Counted from the first letter of the stretch, positions 8,422-17,116 are shown. The stretch is DNA of 64,000 nt from Phycisphaeraceae bacterium (GCA_019636555.1 JAHBXH010000001.1:434001-498000); one strand, 5' to 3'. Notes: generated by a model from the sequence alone, not told the origin. A program made the numbers and translations.

Positions 8422-10221
8422 ATGCCGTACCGTTCGCCCGTGCCCGTCAGCCCCGCCAAGTTCCAGCAGGCGATGCAGCTTCTCCACGCCGGGAGATACG
8501 ACGCCGCCATCGAACAGCTCCAGGTACTCCAGCGCCTCGATCCCAAAGACACAACTGTCTGCAACGCGCTCGGAAAAGCATTTGCCGAAACCGGCCGCTA
8601 CGACCAGTCCGTCTACTACGTCGAGCGCTGCCTCGCTCTCAATCCCGCCGATCGCGTCGCCGCGGGCAACCTGATCCACATGCTCGGCCTCGCCGGCAAA
8701 AAGAAGGAGGCCGCCGCCAAGGGCGACGAGCTCTACAAGCGCTTCAGCACCGATCCCCATTTCGTTCTCGTCCTCGCTTCCACACACGCCGGCCTCACGC
8801 ACTACACCCGCGCCCGCCAATTGCTCGCCGACTTCATGAAAGCGCACGGCCCCGTCCCGGCCATGGTCCGTTACGGTGGCAGCATCCTCCTCAACCTCGG
8901 CCTGCTCCCCGAAGCCGAGAACGCCTTCCGCGAAGCGCTCCGCATGGTCCCGGACGAGCCAACCTCGATCGGCCTCCTCGCGGCCACGCTCAACTACGTT
9001 CCGTGGGCCAACCGAGAAGAAAACTTCGAGTTGCACAAGATGTTCGGGCGCAGCGCCGAAGCCGGGCACCGTCCCGTCGATCCGCTCTCGTTCCCGAACA
9101 ATCCCGACCCCGATCGCCCGATCCGCGTCGCGATCATTTCCCCTGATTTCCGCGAGCATCCGGTCGCGCGCTTCGTCGAAGCGATCATGCGTTTCCGGGA
9201 TCGCAAGTCGATCCACCTCACCGGCATCTTCATGTACCCGACCGACGACGAGGTCACGGCCGAACTCCGCGCGCTCTGCGACGGCTGGCGCACCATCCGC
9301 ACCAGCAAGCCCGGCGTCGTGGCCGAGATTGTCCGCGAAGAAAAGCCCGACGTTCTCGTCGAGTTCGGCGGCCTCACCGCCAACTCACCGCTCTTCTCGA
9401 TGTCGCCGCGCCTCGCGCCCGTGCAGGTCAGCGCGATCGGCTACCCGCACACCACCGGCATGAGCGTCATCGACTACCGCATCGTCGATTCGCTCACCGA
9501 TCCGCCCGGCGACGCCGATCGCTTCGCGACCGAGCAGCTCGTCCGCCTCGATCCCTGCTTCCTCTGCTACACGCCCCGCAATCTGCCCGATCTGGGCGCT
9601 TCTCCGTCGAAATCGAGCGGACAAATCACCTTCGGCACGTTCAACAAGATCACCAAGTACACCGACGAAGCCTTCGCGCTCTGGGGCAAGATCCTCGCGC
9701 GCATACCCGGCTCCCGCCTACTGATCAAAACCGCCGCGCTCGACGGCGAGGATGTCCGCGAGATCATGTTCCGCCGCCTCGAACGCGCCGGAATCCCGCG
9801 CGACCGCGCCGAACTCGCCGGTCTCCAGGAAAAACCCAAAGACCACCTCCGCATGTACGACAAGGTCGACATCGCGCTCGACACCTTCCCCTACAACGGA
9901 ACAACCACGACCTGCGAAGCGCTCGCGATGGGCGTTCCGGTTGTGGCCCTCGAGGGCGTGCCCCACGCCGCGAGAGTCTGCGTCAGCCTTCTATACGCCG
10001 CGGGATTCTCGCACAATCTCGCCCGCACACCCGACGAATACGTCGAAAAGGCCATTGCGCTCGCCGGCGCACTCCCGAGCCGCGAGAGTGTCCGATCAAC
10101 GTTGCTCGCTTCGCCTCTCTGCGATGGGACCGCGTACGCCGCCCGCTGGTGCGAGGCGGTTCGCCGCACGTGGCGTGCGTGGTGCGCGAAGCGATCGGCC
10201 GTGCGGCCGATCGGGGGATGA
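8422..10221 (+). CDS. TPR protein O-GlcNAc transferase-like (SPINDLY family), paralogue 2
   Basis: A 599-residue homologue of the preceding gene. The TPR region (about residues 10-200) starts with the repeat MQLLHAGRYDAAIEQLQVL and continues with FAETGRYDQSVYYVERCLAL. The GT41 catalytic part includes RVAIISPDFREHPVARFVEA, VEFGGLTANSPL, GYPHTTGMSVIDYR, RLDPCFLCYT, ITFGTFNKITKYT and DTFPYNGTTTTCEALAMG. Sequence identity to the third paralogue is high over the catalytic domain, lower over the TPRs, which suggests different targets. Another in-frame ATG at 8473 is possible. The gap to paralogue 1 is 48 bases, and paralogue 3 begins 5 bases after its stop, so one transcript is likely. Confidence 0.88.
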   Translation: MPYRSPVPVSPAKFQQAMQLLHAGRYDAAIEQLQVLQRLDPKDTTVCNALGKAFAETGRYDQSVYYVERCLALNPADRVAAGNLIHMLGLAGKKKEAAAKGDELYKRFSTDPHFVLVLASTHAGLTHYTRARQLLADFMKAHGPVPAMVRYGGSILLNLGLLPEAENAFREALRMVPDEPTSIGLLAATLNYVPWANREENFELHKMFGRSAEAGHRPVDPLSFPNNPDPDRPIRVAIISPDFREHPVARFVEAIMRFRDRKSIHLTGIFMYPTDDEVTAELRALCDGWRTIRTSKPGVVAEIVREEKPDVLVEFGGLTANSPLFSMSPRLAPVQVSAIGYPHTTGMSVIDYRIVDSLTDPPGDADRFATEQLVRLDPCFLCYTPRNLPDLGASPSKSSGQITFGTFNKITKYTDEAFALWGKILARIPGSRLLIKTAALDGEDVREIMFRRLERAGIPRDRAELAGLQEKPKDHLRMYDKVDIALDTFPYNGTTTTCEALAMGVPVVALEGVPHAARVCVSLLYAAGFSHNLARTPDEYVEKAIALAGALPSRESVRSTLLASPLCDGTAYAARWCEAVRRTWRAWCAKRSAVRPIGG

Positions 10222-10225
10222 TCTC

Positions 10226-12010
10226 TTGTCGCAGTTGTTCTACCAGTATCAACAGGCGATCGACGAAATCCGCCAAGGAAAAAGGACCGAGGGCCGCGCG
10301 CGGCTGCGCGAGCTGAACCGCCGCAACCCCGAAAACGCCCAGATCGCTCTTTCGCTCGGCCATCTCGAGGCGCAGGAACGAAACTTCGACCAGGCTCTCA
10401 CGCTCTTCGAGTCTCTGCTGGCGCATCAGGACTTTGCCGCCCAAGGCGCAGCTCTGATCGTGCAGACGCTGATTCGTGCCGGTCGCGGGCGCGACGCCAC
10501 GGCGCGATCGCTCGTGTTGCGCCGTGTGCTCGACTCCGATCCGCAGCTCGCCCTCGCGACGGCCGCCGCGTTCTCATCGATCTACGACTTCACGCAGGCG
10601 GAGGAAGTCCTCGCCGAGCAGTACCGGAAGAAGCCCCATGCCGAGATCGCCGCGGCACGCTCTTCGGCGCTTGTCGATCTCGGACGCGGGGCCGAAGCGA
10701 TCGCCGTGCTGAACGAAGCGCTGCGGGAATTTCCCGGCGACATCGCCTGTCTGGCGGCGCTCGCAAACGCCACCAACTTCGTCTCCGATTCGCGCGAGGA
10801 GGGCTTCCGCCGCCACTGCGCCCTGGGCCGCATGGCGGAATACGCCCTGCCGGTGACCGATCCGCTCTCCTTTCGGAACCGTCCGGATCCGGATCGTCCG
10901 CTGCGCATCGCGCTCTTGTCGCACGACTTCCGTGCGCATTCCGTTGCGTACTTCGTCGAGGCAATCCTGCGACATCACGATCGCTCGGCGTTTCACCTCA
11001 CCGCGTTCTCCACGTCGTTCACGGAAGATGCCGTGAGCGATCGGCTTCGCTCGCTCGCGGACGACTGGAAAAGCGAACGTTCCGGTTCCCCCCGTCTGCT
11101 CGGACGCGAGGTCCTGGCCGTCTCGCCCGATGTCGTGATCGAACTCGGCGGCCTGACCGGAGGGTCGCCCCTTCCGGCGCTCATGCCGCAGGTCGCTCCG
11201 GTGCAGATCTCCGCGATCGGTTACCCCAACACCACCGGCTTCCGCGCGGTTCAGTTCCGCTTTGTGGACTCTCTGACAGATCCTCCCGGTGCCTCCGACA
11301 CGTTCTCAACCGAGAAGCTGATCCGGCTCGATCCCTGCTTTCTCTGCTTCACGCCGCGAGCTCGCAGGCCCGCTCTCCGCGTCGATGGGAAAGAACCCGT
11401 CTTCGCGAGCTTCAACAGGGTGGCCAAGTACTCAGAGGCCTGCGTGCGCACGTGGTCGGAGATCCTGCGCCGAAGCGCCGGCGCCAGGCTGATCCTGAAG
11501 TCGCCGGCGCTCGATTCGTCCGCGGCACGCGGCTTGTTGATGCGGCGCTTCGCGAGCGCGGGTGCGCCGCCCGAGCGCATCGAATTGATCGGCCTTCAGC
11601 AACGGGAAGAGGATCACCTCGCGATGTACGAACGCATCGATATCGCCCTCGATTCGTTCCCCTATAACGGAACGACCACGACGTGCGAGGCATTGATGCA
11701 GGGTGTTCCGGTCGTCGGGCTGGAAGGTTCGACGCACGCGGGAAGAGTGGGAGCCAGCCTCCTGCACGCCGCCGGCTTCCCCGAATTGGTCGCGCGTTCA
11801 CCGGATGAATACGTCGCGAACGCCGCCGCGCTCGCCCCACGCGTCGATGAGCTGCGCGCCGCTCGCACGGATCGGTCGCAGAGATTCCTGTCGTCCACGC
11901 TGTGCGACGGCGCGGCGTACACCGCACGGTGGCAGGATGCGGTCAGATTGCTGTGGCGGACTTGGTGCGAGCAGAAGCGGAATCAATCTTCGCCTTCCGC
12001 ACTCCGGTGA
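10226..12010 (+). CDS. TPR protein O-GlcNAc transferase-like (SPINDLY family), paralogue 3
   Basis: A 594-residue third copy of the OGT-like family. No ATG is available in frame near the N-terminus; TTG at 10226 is chosen because GGGGGA lies about 8 bases upstream and the homologous start MSQLFYQYQQAIDEIRQG follows. TPR-like helices occupy residues 1-200 (FDQALTLFESLLAHQD, EAIAVLNEALREFPGD). The catalytic half has RIALLSHDFRAHSVAYFVEA, IELGGLTGGSPL, GYPNTTGFRAVQFR, RLDPCFLCFTP and DSFPYNGTTTTCEALMQGVP. Its 3' end overlaps the convergent methyltransferase gene by 68 bases. Confidence 0.85.
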   Translation: MSQLFYQYQQAIDEIRQGKRTEGRARLRELNRRNPENAQIALSLGHLEAQERNFDQALTLFESLLAHQDFAAQGAALIVQTLIRAGRGRDATARSLVLRRVLDSDPQLALATAAAFSSIYDFTQAEEVLAEQYRKKPHAEIAAARSSALVDLGRGAEAIAVLNEALREFPGDIACLAALANATNFVSDSREEGFRRHCALGRMAEYALPVTDPLSFRNRPDPDRPLRIALLSHDFRAHSVAYFVEAILRHHDRSAFHLTAFSTSFTEDAVSDRLRSLADDWKSERSGSPRLLGREVLAVSPDVVIELGGLTGGSPLPALMPQVAPVQISAIGYPNTTGFRAVQFRFVDSLTDPPGASDTFSTEKLIRLDPCFLCFTPRARRPALRVDGKEPVFASFNRVAKYSEACVRTWSEILRRSAGARLILKSPALDSSAARGLLMRRFASAGAPPERIELIGLQQREEDHLAMYERIDIALDSFPYNGTTTTCEALMQGVPVVGLEGSTHAGRVGASLLHAAGFPELVARSPDEYVANAAALAPRVDELRAARTDRSQRFLSSTLCDGAAYTARWQDAVRLLWRTWCEQKRNQSSPSALR

Positions 12011-12728
12011 ACACCAGCGCCGGCGGCAGATTCAGCCAGACCGTGTTCGATCGCCGCACATGATCGAAGAACCGCGGCAATTTCGCGTGGAACCGCCGCC
12101 CCGCCGGCGTCAAGAGCCCGACGCGATACCCGAACATCACAAACCGGCCGCCGGGTTTCAGCGCCCGCAGCGTCGACTCCAGAATCCGATCCTGCAGCGC
12201 ATCCGGAAAACTCGCCCACGGCAGACCGCTCACCACCACATCCAGACTCTCGATGCCCTCGCGCCGGCACAATTCGTCCACGATCTCGGCGCTCTCTTCG
12301 TACACCTTCACCTGAGGCAGCCTCTGGCGGCAGATCTTCGCCAGGTCCGCGCTCCGCTCGATCGCGAAAAACTTCGTGCCCGGCTTCATCCGCGCCAGCA
12401 GTTCCTTCGTGACGACTCCGGTCCCCGGCCCGAATTCCACGATCGAGTTCGTTCGCGAAAAATCAATCTGGTCCGCAATCCGCTTGGCGAGGTTCGGCGA
12501 ACTCGCCGCGACCGCTCCCATCCGCCCCGGATTCGAAATGAACTCCGCCAGAAACTTGGCGTGCGCCGTCAGCGCCGAAGAGACTCCCGCCTTCCGCGGC
12601 TCCACGATGCGGTGTGGCGCGTGGGTCGTGGGGGCTGTGTGGGTGGCGTGTCCGTTCAGATGGCCGTTCGCGCCGGCGTGACCGTTGAGGTGTTGGCCGT
12701 GCGGATGAGAATGGCGCGTTGAATTCAA
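11943..12728 (-). CDS. SAM-dependent methyltransferase (phospholipid/rRNA adenine dimethylase-like) with His-rich N-terminus
   Basis: A protein of about 261 residues with a class I SAM-binding fold: motif I IVEFGPGTGVVTKEL, then FFAIERSADLAKICRQ (motif II) and VVVSGLPWASFPD (motif IV, of the N-L/I-P type seen in KsgA and in the phospholipid N-methyltransferase PmtA). The segment FVMFGYRVGLLTPAGRRF resembles PmtA, so methylation of phosphatidylethanolamine is plausible but not proven. The N-terminal 35 residues are rich in His, Gly and Asn (HSHPHGQHLNGHAGANGHLN), perhaps metal-binding. No ATG lies before that region; TTG at 12728 is the proposed start and is uncertain. Confidence 0.75.
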   Translation of the reverse strand: MNSTRHSHPHGQHLNGHAGANGHLNGHATHTAPTTHAPHRIVEPRKAGVSSALTAHAKFLAEFISNPGRMGAVAASSPNLAKRIADQIDFSRTNSIVEFGPGTGVVTKELLARMKPGTKFFAIERSADLAKICRQRLPQVKVYEESAEIVDELCRREGIESLDVVVSGLPWASFPDALQDRILESTLRALKPGGRFVMFGYRVGLLTPAGRRFHAKLPRFFDHVRRSNTVWLNLPPALVFTGVRKAKIDSASARTKSATAI

Positions 12729-12828
12729 GGTAAAAATCCAGCGTCTTGGCGCGACAGGTACGGAATGAAGGCTAGGCGTCGCCGAGCCGAGCCGATGCCG
12801 CCGGGTTCCGGCCCTTGTGAGGCAAAAG

Positions 12829-14583
12829 TCATATCGACTTTCCGCGGCTGTCGCGCTCGCCCGTCGTCGCCGAAGGGTCGATCGCCGCCGATGGGTCCGC
12901 CGGAACAATCATGCGGAAAACCGAGCCTTTTCCTTCGTCGCTCTCGATGGTGAGAGATCCCCCATGATCCTCCGCAACGCGCTTGGCGACCGGCAGACCG
13001 AGCCCGGTTCCTCTCAGCCCCTTGGTCGTATTGAACGGTTCGATGATCCACGGCTGCTTGGCCTTGGCGATGCCCGGCCCGTTGTCGATCACCTCGAGCG
13101 TCGCCCACAGCGCGCCGGATTGATTCGCGGACGGCGCGGTCTTCGAATCCGGCGGCACCTGACCCGGCGACGCGACAAGGTATCCAGCCCGCACCGTCAC
13201 CACCCCTCTTTGAGGCTCGACCGCCTCCACCGCGTTGGTCAGAAGATTCAGCATCGCCTGGTGCATCAGCCCCGGATCGATTGCGATTGGCGGCATCTCC
13301 GGATCAATATCCACAATGATCGCGACTTCCTTCGCCTCCGCCGCGCCTTTGAGCAGCTCCAGGCAGTCATCCACGAGCTGCTGAACCTTGGTGAGCTCCA
13401 CTTCCGGCTTCCGATGCCGCGAATACGCCAGCATGTTGCTCGTCAGGCTGCTGATGCGATCGAGATTGCGCTTGAAAATGTCCCAGCCGCCCTTGGCGAT
13501 CTTGAGATCGTCTTTCTTCAGCCCGAGTTCGACGACGTCCGCGCCGCCGCGGATCCCCTGAAGAATGTTCTTGATCGAGTGCGAAAGACTCGCGACCGTC
13601 TCACCGACCGCCGCCAGCCGCTCGGTCCGCAGCCGGCGTGCATAACCCTCCGCGTTCGCGAGCGCCAGCCCCGTGTGCTGGCCGACCGCGTTCATCAGCG
13701 CGAGCTGCTCGGCCGTGAACGTGTAGTTCGCCAATGTGCTGTCGATGTAGATTGCGCCGAAGGTCGTTCCCCGAAAACTGATCGGCGCGCAGATCGCCGA
13801 GCGCACGTGCATCCGCTGCACGCTGTCGCCCGCCTGAAACCGCGGATCGTTCATCGCGTTGCTCGACAAGACGCCCTCGCCCTTCTTCACGACATGCTGC
13901 AGGATCGTCCGCGGCACATGAATCTTCGCGTCTTCTTCGTTCGCCGGCGCCGTTCGATACTTCACCACCGCCGGCCGCGATTTGTCGATCTCGCCCGACT
14001 TGGTCAGCACGATGAACCCGCGCTCCGGTTTGAACTCCCTGAACACCATCTCCATCACCGACTTGAGCAGCTCCGTCCGGTCGGTCAACTGGCTCGTCAG
14101 GCTCGTCAACTGGTAAATGACGCGCAGGTGCGTCGCCGCCGCCGCGCGCGGCTCCGGCTCCGCCATCACCAGCGACTCTTCGTTCGCGTCCACGACCGAC
14201 TTCGGACTCAGCACGTCGCCCGCCAGCGTGTGCTCGATCGACGCCTCCACCTGTCCCGGCTTGGCGAGCTTCACGATCTCGGGGTCGTTGGTTTCCGTGA
14301 ACCCGAAGACCATCAGCGTCGCGCCGACGCGGATCTGATCGCCGGGTCGCAACCGCACCCGGTCCTTGATCCGCTCCGCGTTGACGTACGTGCCGTTCTG
14401 CGATTGCAGATCGCGGATGAACCACGCGCCGGTATCCGGCGTCATTTCCGCGTGCCGCCGGCTCACCGTCGTATCGGTGAGCGGCAGCGCCTCGCCCGAT
14501 CGCCCGATCAACTGCGGCTCGTGATCGGGCAACTGGAACGTGCGCCCTTTGTCCGGCCCCTGGATGACGGTCAGGATCAGCAC
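12829..14583 (-). CDS. FHA-GAF sensor histidine kinase
   Basis: A 584-residue soluble signalling protein. Residues 1-95 form an FHA domain (IGRSGE, TVSRRHAEM, LQSQNGTYVN), which binds phosphothreonine. A GAF domain follows at about 165-325, then a histidine kinase core: H box SLSHSIKNIL with His335, N box NLLTNAVEAVE, G1 box VIDNGPGIAK, and GTGLGLPVAKRVAEDHGG. No transmembrane segment is seen, so it senses a cytoplasmic signal. No response regulator is adjacent. The start is GTG at 14583. FHA plus histidine kinase would link Ser/Thr phosphorylation to two-component signalling; this is an inference from the domains. Confidence 0.9.
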   Translation of the reverse strand: MLILTVIQGPDKGRTFQLPDHEPQLIGRSGEALPLTDTTVSRRHAEMTPDTGAWFIRDLQSQNGTYVNAERIKDRVRLRPGDQIRVGATLMVFGFTETNDPEIVKLAKPGQVEASIEHTLAGDVLSPKSVVDANEESLVMAEPEPRAAAATHLRVIYQLTSLTSQLTDRTELLKSVMEMVFREFKPERGFIVLTKSGEIDKSRPAVVKYRTAPANEEDAKIHVPRTILQHVVKKGEGVLSSNAMNDPRFQAGDSVQRMHVRSAICAPISFRGTTFGAIYIDSTLANYTFTAEQLALMNAVGQHTGLALANAEGYARRLRTERLAAVGETVASLSHSIKNILQGIRGGADVVELGLKKDDLKIAKGGWDIFKRNLDRISSLTSNMLAYSRHRKPEVELTKVQQLVDDCLELLKGAAEAKEVAIIVDIDPEMPPIAIDPGLMHQAMLNLLTNAVEAVEPQRGVVTVRAGYLVASPGQVPPDSKTAPSANQSGALWATLEVIDNGPGIAKAKQPWIIEPFNTTKGLRGTGLGLPVAKRVAEDHGGSLTIESDEGKGSVFRMIVPADPSAAIDPSATTGERDSRGKSI

Positions 14584-14798
14584 ACATCAAGTGTACGAAT
14601 CACCTCTGAATCGGATGCCTACGCGATCACGCGGTGCATCGCGCACTTCTGAGGGAGGGGGCAGGGGGTGGGCGCATGAATCACTCGAACTTTCAATCGC
14701 GCAAGCTCGCGCGTTTCCGAAGCCCCTTCCCTGAGGGAAGGGGTTGGGGGAAGGGAGGATCGATCTCGCAGCTGCAGAATCAGTTCTTCTGTCGAGCA

Positions 14799-14836
14799 AC
14801 CACTCGCGGCTCCAAGCGAGTGGTGAAATCCCGAAA
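14799..14836. repeat. Hairpin module B, copy 1
   Basis: ACCACTCGC (14799-14807) pairs with GCGAGTGGT (14816-14824) around an 8-base loop, followed by GAAATCCCGA. A related element is at 15549-15585, where the stem sequence differs but the trailing GAGTGGTGAAATCCTGA is kept. Confidence 0.6.
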
Positions 14837-14877
14837 ACCGTGATGCAGCAAATCAGCCGCTTTCGAACGCGCTTTCT

Positions 14878-14972
14878 CACCGCGAAGCGGTGCACGGTAA
14901 GTAGCCGGGGGTTGCCGCGCAGCGGCACCCCCGGTATCCGATGCCGAAACTCTCCGCACCCCGGAGGGGTGC
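14878..14972. repeat. Triple-hairpin intergenic repeat, copy 1
   Basis: Three hairpins in series: CACCGC-GAA-GCGGTG (14878-14892); a long hairpin around TGCCGC-GCA-GCGGCA (14913-14927), whose stem extends outward through GGGGG/CCCCC; and GCACCCC-GGA-GGGGTGC (14956-14972). The same order recurs at 16894-16997 and in part at 15870-15930. All loops are three bases. Confidence 0.75.
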
Positions 14973-15005
14973 AGGACGCCTCGCCGTCCACCGAACGCGC
15001 CGCAT

Positions 15006-15389
15006 TCACTCCGTCACCAGCGAACTCTCCCAGCGCGCAAAGACGCCCCGCGGCCCCCAGCGACCCAGGCGATTCTGCTGCTCGAGAAAATCCGCGAGGT
15101 GCGCGATCGCCGCGCTGATCGCCGCGAACCGCCGGCGCGCTCCGTCTTTGGTTCCGCGAAGCGGCTCCTCGAAATACGCGACCACCGCACCGTTGCGGCC
15201 AAAGAAGGCCCGGAGCCGCTCGACCGTTTCACCATCCCACGCCGCGAATTTTTCGAAGACGCCTGGCTCATCCTCGATCGCTTCTTCTTCGTGATTGATC
15301 ACAAGACTGCCCGTGCCCGGCCGCGCGATCATCTTCCAGTCTTCGACGCGCGAGATCGAACCAGTCTGCGAATTGCGTTTGCGGATCAT
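15006..15389 (-). CDS. Hypothetical protein
   Basis: A 127-residue protein with no recognised family. The ATG at 15389 is supported by a strong AAGGAG about 8 bases upstream. It starts MIRKRNSQTGSISRVEDWKM and includes an acidic patch (HEEEAIEDEP) and a C-terminal helical part with DFLEQQNRLGRWG. No signal peptide or membrane segment is evident, so it is probably cytoplasmic. It sits alone among hairpin repeats, with no operon partner. Confidence 0.65.
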   Translation of the reverse strand: MIRKRNSQTGSISRVEDWKMIARPGTGSLVINHEEEAIEDEPGVFEKFAAWDGETVERLRAFFGRNGAVVAYFEEPLRGTKDGARRRFAAISAAIAHLADFLEQQNRLGRWGPRGVFARWESSLVTE

Positions 15390-15548
15390 GGTGACGTTCT
15401 CCTTGTGAGGGGGAAACGCTCCCCGGTCAAACAAGTAAGCGTCCCGCGCTTGAATCGCGGGTGACTCCAACTTGAATGCCCTTTCACAAGGCGGCAGCGC
15501 AGCGCCCTTCGCGACAATCCGTGCGCACGAAAACCCGCTCATCCCGTG

Positions 15549-15585
15549 CCACAACTCGTGGCTTTACACGAGTGGTGAAATCCTG
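15549..15585. repeat. Hairpin module B, copy 2
   Basis: CTCGTG (15555-15560) pairs with CACGAG (15567-15572), with outer CCA/TGG pairs, followed by GTGAAATCCTGA. It matches the copy at 14799 in layout and in its 3' tail. Confidence 0.5.
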
Positions 15586-15708
15586 ACTCGAGAACCCTCT
15601 ACTTCATGGAGGGGCAGGGGGATGAATCTCGACGCGCTCTCTGGAATACGGATCTCGTCGCGCCCCGGATGGTCTCGATGCGATCCGTTCCGCGATTCTG
15701 GATTTGTT

Positions 15709-15930
15709 CACCGCGAAGCGGTGCACGAATCAACACGCGGCATGGCGTTGTGGCGCGACAGATTCCAGCGTGTCCTCACCGTTCTCCTCGCCGCGAAGCG
15801 GTGCATGGATCGACACGCGGCATGGCGTTGTGGTGCGACAGATCCCAGTGTGTCCTCACCGTCTCCTCACCGCGAAGCGGTGCATGGTGAGTAGCCAGGG
15901 GGTGGGGGTTGCCGCGCCAGCGGCACCCTC
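15709..15930. repeat. 80-base tandem repeat plus partial hairpin module
   Basis: The stem CACCGC-GAA-GCGGTG or its near copy begins at about 15709, 15789 and 15868, spaced 80 and 79 bases. The intervening bases repeat as well (ACACGCGGCATGGCGTTGTG in both units). The last copy continues into the TGCCGCGCCAGCGGCA hairpin seen in the triple-hairpin module. Confidence 0.7.
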
Positions 15931-16124
15931 GGTGAGCGTCGTCCGAAATCCCGCACGCTTTCAGAGGATTATGCAGCAAACCCTCGTCGCAGCAGGATTC
16001 GTACGGCGTTGATCACAAGTTTTCCGGCGAGGATCGCATTCTCTCTTCTCTCTTCTCCGCGCAACTCCGCCAACTCCGCCCCTCCGCGTTCTCTTTGCAT
16101 CTCCCGCGCTGGTACGCTCTCACT

Positions 16125-16604
16125 ATGGACCGCTCCCACATCGCCAACTACCTCGCCCAGGCCGACGAACTCAAGGCCTGGGTTTCGGGCCTCACCCGCG
16201 ATCAGCTCAACGCCCATCCCGTGCCCGGCACATGGAGCGTGCAGCAGTGCGTCTTCCACACGCTCGACAGCGATCTCGTCGCGGGCGACCGCATGCGCCG
16301 CATCGTCGCGATGGACAATCCGCTCCTGATGGGGTACGACGAGTCGCGCTTCGCCGCGCTGCTCTGCTACGACAAGCGCGACGTCTCCAAGGCCTGCGAG
16401 CTCTTCGCGATGCACCGCCGCTTCATGGGCGAACTGCTCGCCTGCCTCCCGAGCGACGCCTTCGCGCGCACCGGCATCCACTCCGAACGCGGCAAAATCT
16501 CCCTCGGCGCCCTGGTCCAGGATTACGTCGAACACGTCCTCCATCACCGCAAGTTCGTCATGGAAAAACGCGCCGCCCTCGGCAAGCCGATGACGAAGGG
16601 ATAA
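16125..16604 (+). CDS. DinB-family protein
   Basis: A 159-residue four-helix DinB/YfiT-like protein. The N-terminal helix YLAQADELKAWVSGLTRDQL, the motif GTWSVQQCVFHTLDSD with a putative metal-ligand His near residue 46, and the C-terminal QDYVEHVLHHRKFVMEK supplying two further histidines match the family. Many members bind a divalent metal and act as thiol-dependent S-transferases; the substrate here is unknown. The ATG at 16125 is chosen over an upstream ATG because the helix begins just after it. Its 3' side is followed by an octamer array. Confidence 0.82.
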   Translation: MDRSHIANYLAQADELKAWVSGLTRDQLNAHPVPGTWSVQQCVFHTLDSDLVAGDRMRRIVAMDNPLLMGYDESRFAALLCYDKRDVSKACELFAMHRRFMGELLACLPSDAFARTGIHSERGKISLGALVQDYVEHVLHHRKFVMEKRAALGKPMTKG

Positions 16605-16681
16605 GACAGCAGAACCGCAGACCTGCAGAGCACGATGAGCCCGCGCAATTCCCGTTTGAACTCGCGCTCGTTTTATCATCG

Positions 16682-16857
16682 TTTGCCGCTTTGCCGCTTT
16701 GCCGCTTTGCCGCTTTGCCGCTTTGCCGCTTTGCCGCTTTGCCGCTTTGCCGCTTTGCCGCTTTGCCGCTTTGCCGCTTTGCCGCTTTGCCGCTTTGCCG
16801 CTTTGCCGCTTTGCCGCTTTGCCGCTTTGCCGCTTTGCCCCTCTGCCCCTCTGCCGT
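16682..16857. repeat. Octamer microsatellite (TTTGCCGC)n
   Basis: Nineteen perfect TTTGCCGC units run from 16682 to 16833, then three degenerate units in register (TTTGCCCC, TCTGCCCC, TCTGCCGT). The array begins 77 bases after the DinB-like stop codon. It lies between genes, so copy-number change would not shift a reading frame. Confidence 0.92.
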
Positions 16858-16893
16858 TATCCCGCGTTGCGAACCAACTCCATTCCACGTCTT

Positions 16894-16997
16894 CACCGCG
16901 AAGCGGTGCACGGTGAGTAGCCGGGGCGGGGTGGGGTTGCCGCGCAGCGGCACCCCCGGTTTCCGAACCTCAAAATCTCCGCACCCCGAAGGGGTGC
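16894..16997. repeat. Triple-hairpin intergenic repeat, copy 2 (full)
   Basis: CACCGC-GAA-GCGGTG (16894-16908), TGCCGC-GCA-GCGGCA (16938-16952) and GCACCCC-GAA-GGGGTGC (16981-16997), in the same order as at 14878. The third loop is GAA here and GGA in the first copy, while both stems are perfect. Confidence 0.78.
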
Positions 16998-17116
16998 AGG
17001 AAATCTTCTCTTCTTTACCGCGTCGCCCCAGCGGCTCGCCCACCCCTAACCACGGATGCAGCAAGCGAGTCTTCGAGCGCCGCGCAACCCGTGGAAGACG
17101 TTCCGCCTCACCCACC

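Larger units (their letters stand above)
14584..15005. other. Intergenic region rich in hairpins
   Basis: This 420-base gap holds no convincing gene. It contains a perfect hairpin CCCCTTCCC-tga-GGGAAGGGG (14723-14743), a second hairpin at 14799-14824, and the multi-hairpin module at 14878-14972. Short open frames here translate repeat DNA and are not counted as genes. Confidence 0.7.
15390..16124. other. Intergenic region with tandem and hairpin repeats
   Basis: A 735-base gap. It carries hairpin module B copy 2 (15549-15585), an imperfect 80-base tandem repeat (15709-15890) and a partial triple-hairpin module (15870-15930). Several frames are open but translate the repeats in all phases, so no gene is called. 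The promoter of the DinB-like gene presumably lies near its right end; no clear hexamers were seen. Confidence 0.65.

Noticed and set aside
15606..15979. Several short frames giving HREAVHGE / AKRCTVSSRG-type peptides
   Set aside because: They are translations of the hairpin repeats and recur wherever the repeat does; no ribosome binding site or domain.
16682..16857. Repeat array that could be mistaken for a CRISPR array or a coding repeat (RFAALPLC)
   Set aside because: The unit is only 8 bases with no spacers, and the peptide repeat appears in several frames on both strands, so it is a microsatellite.
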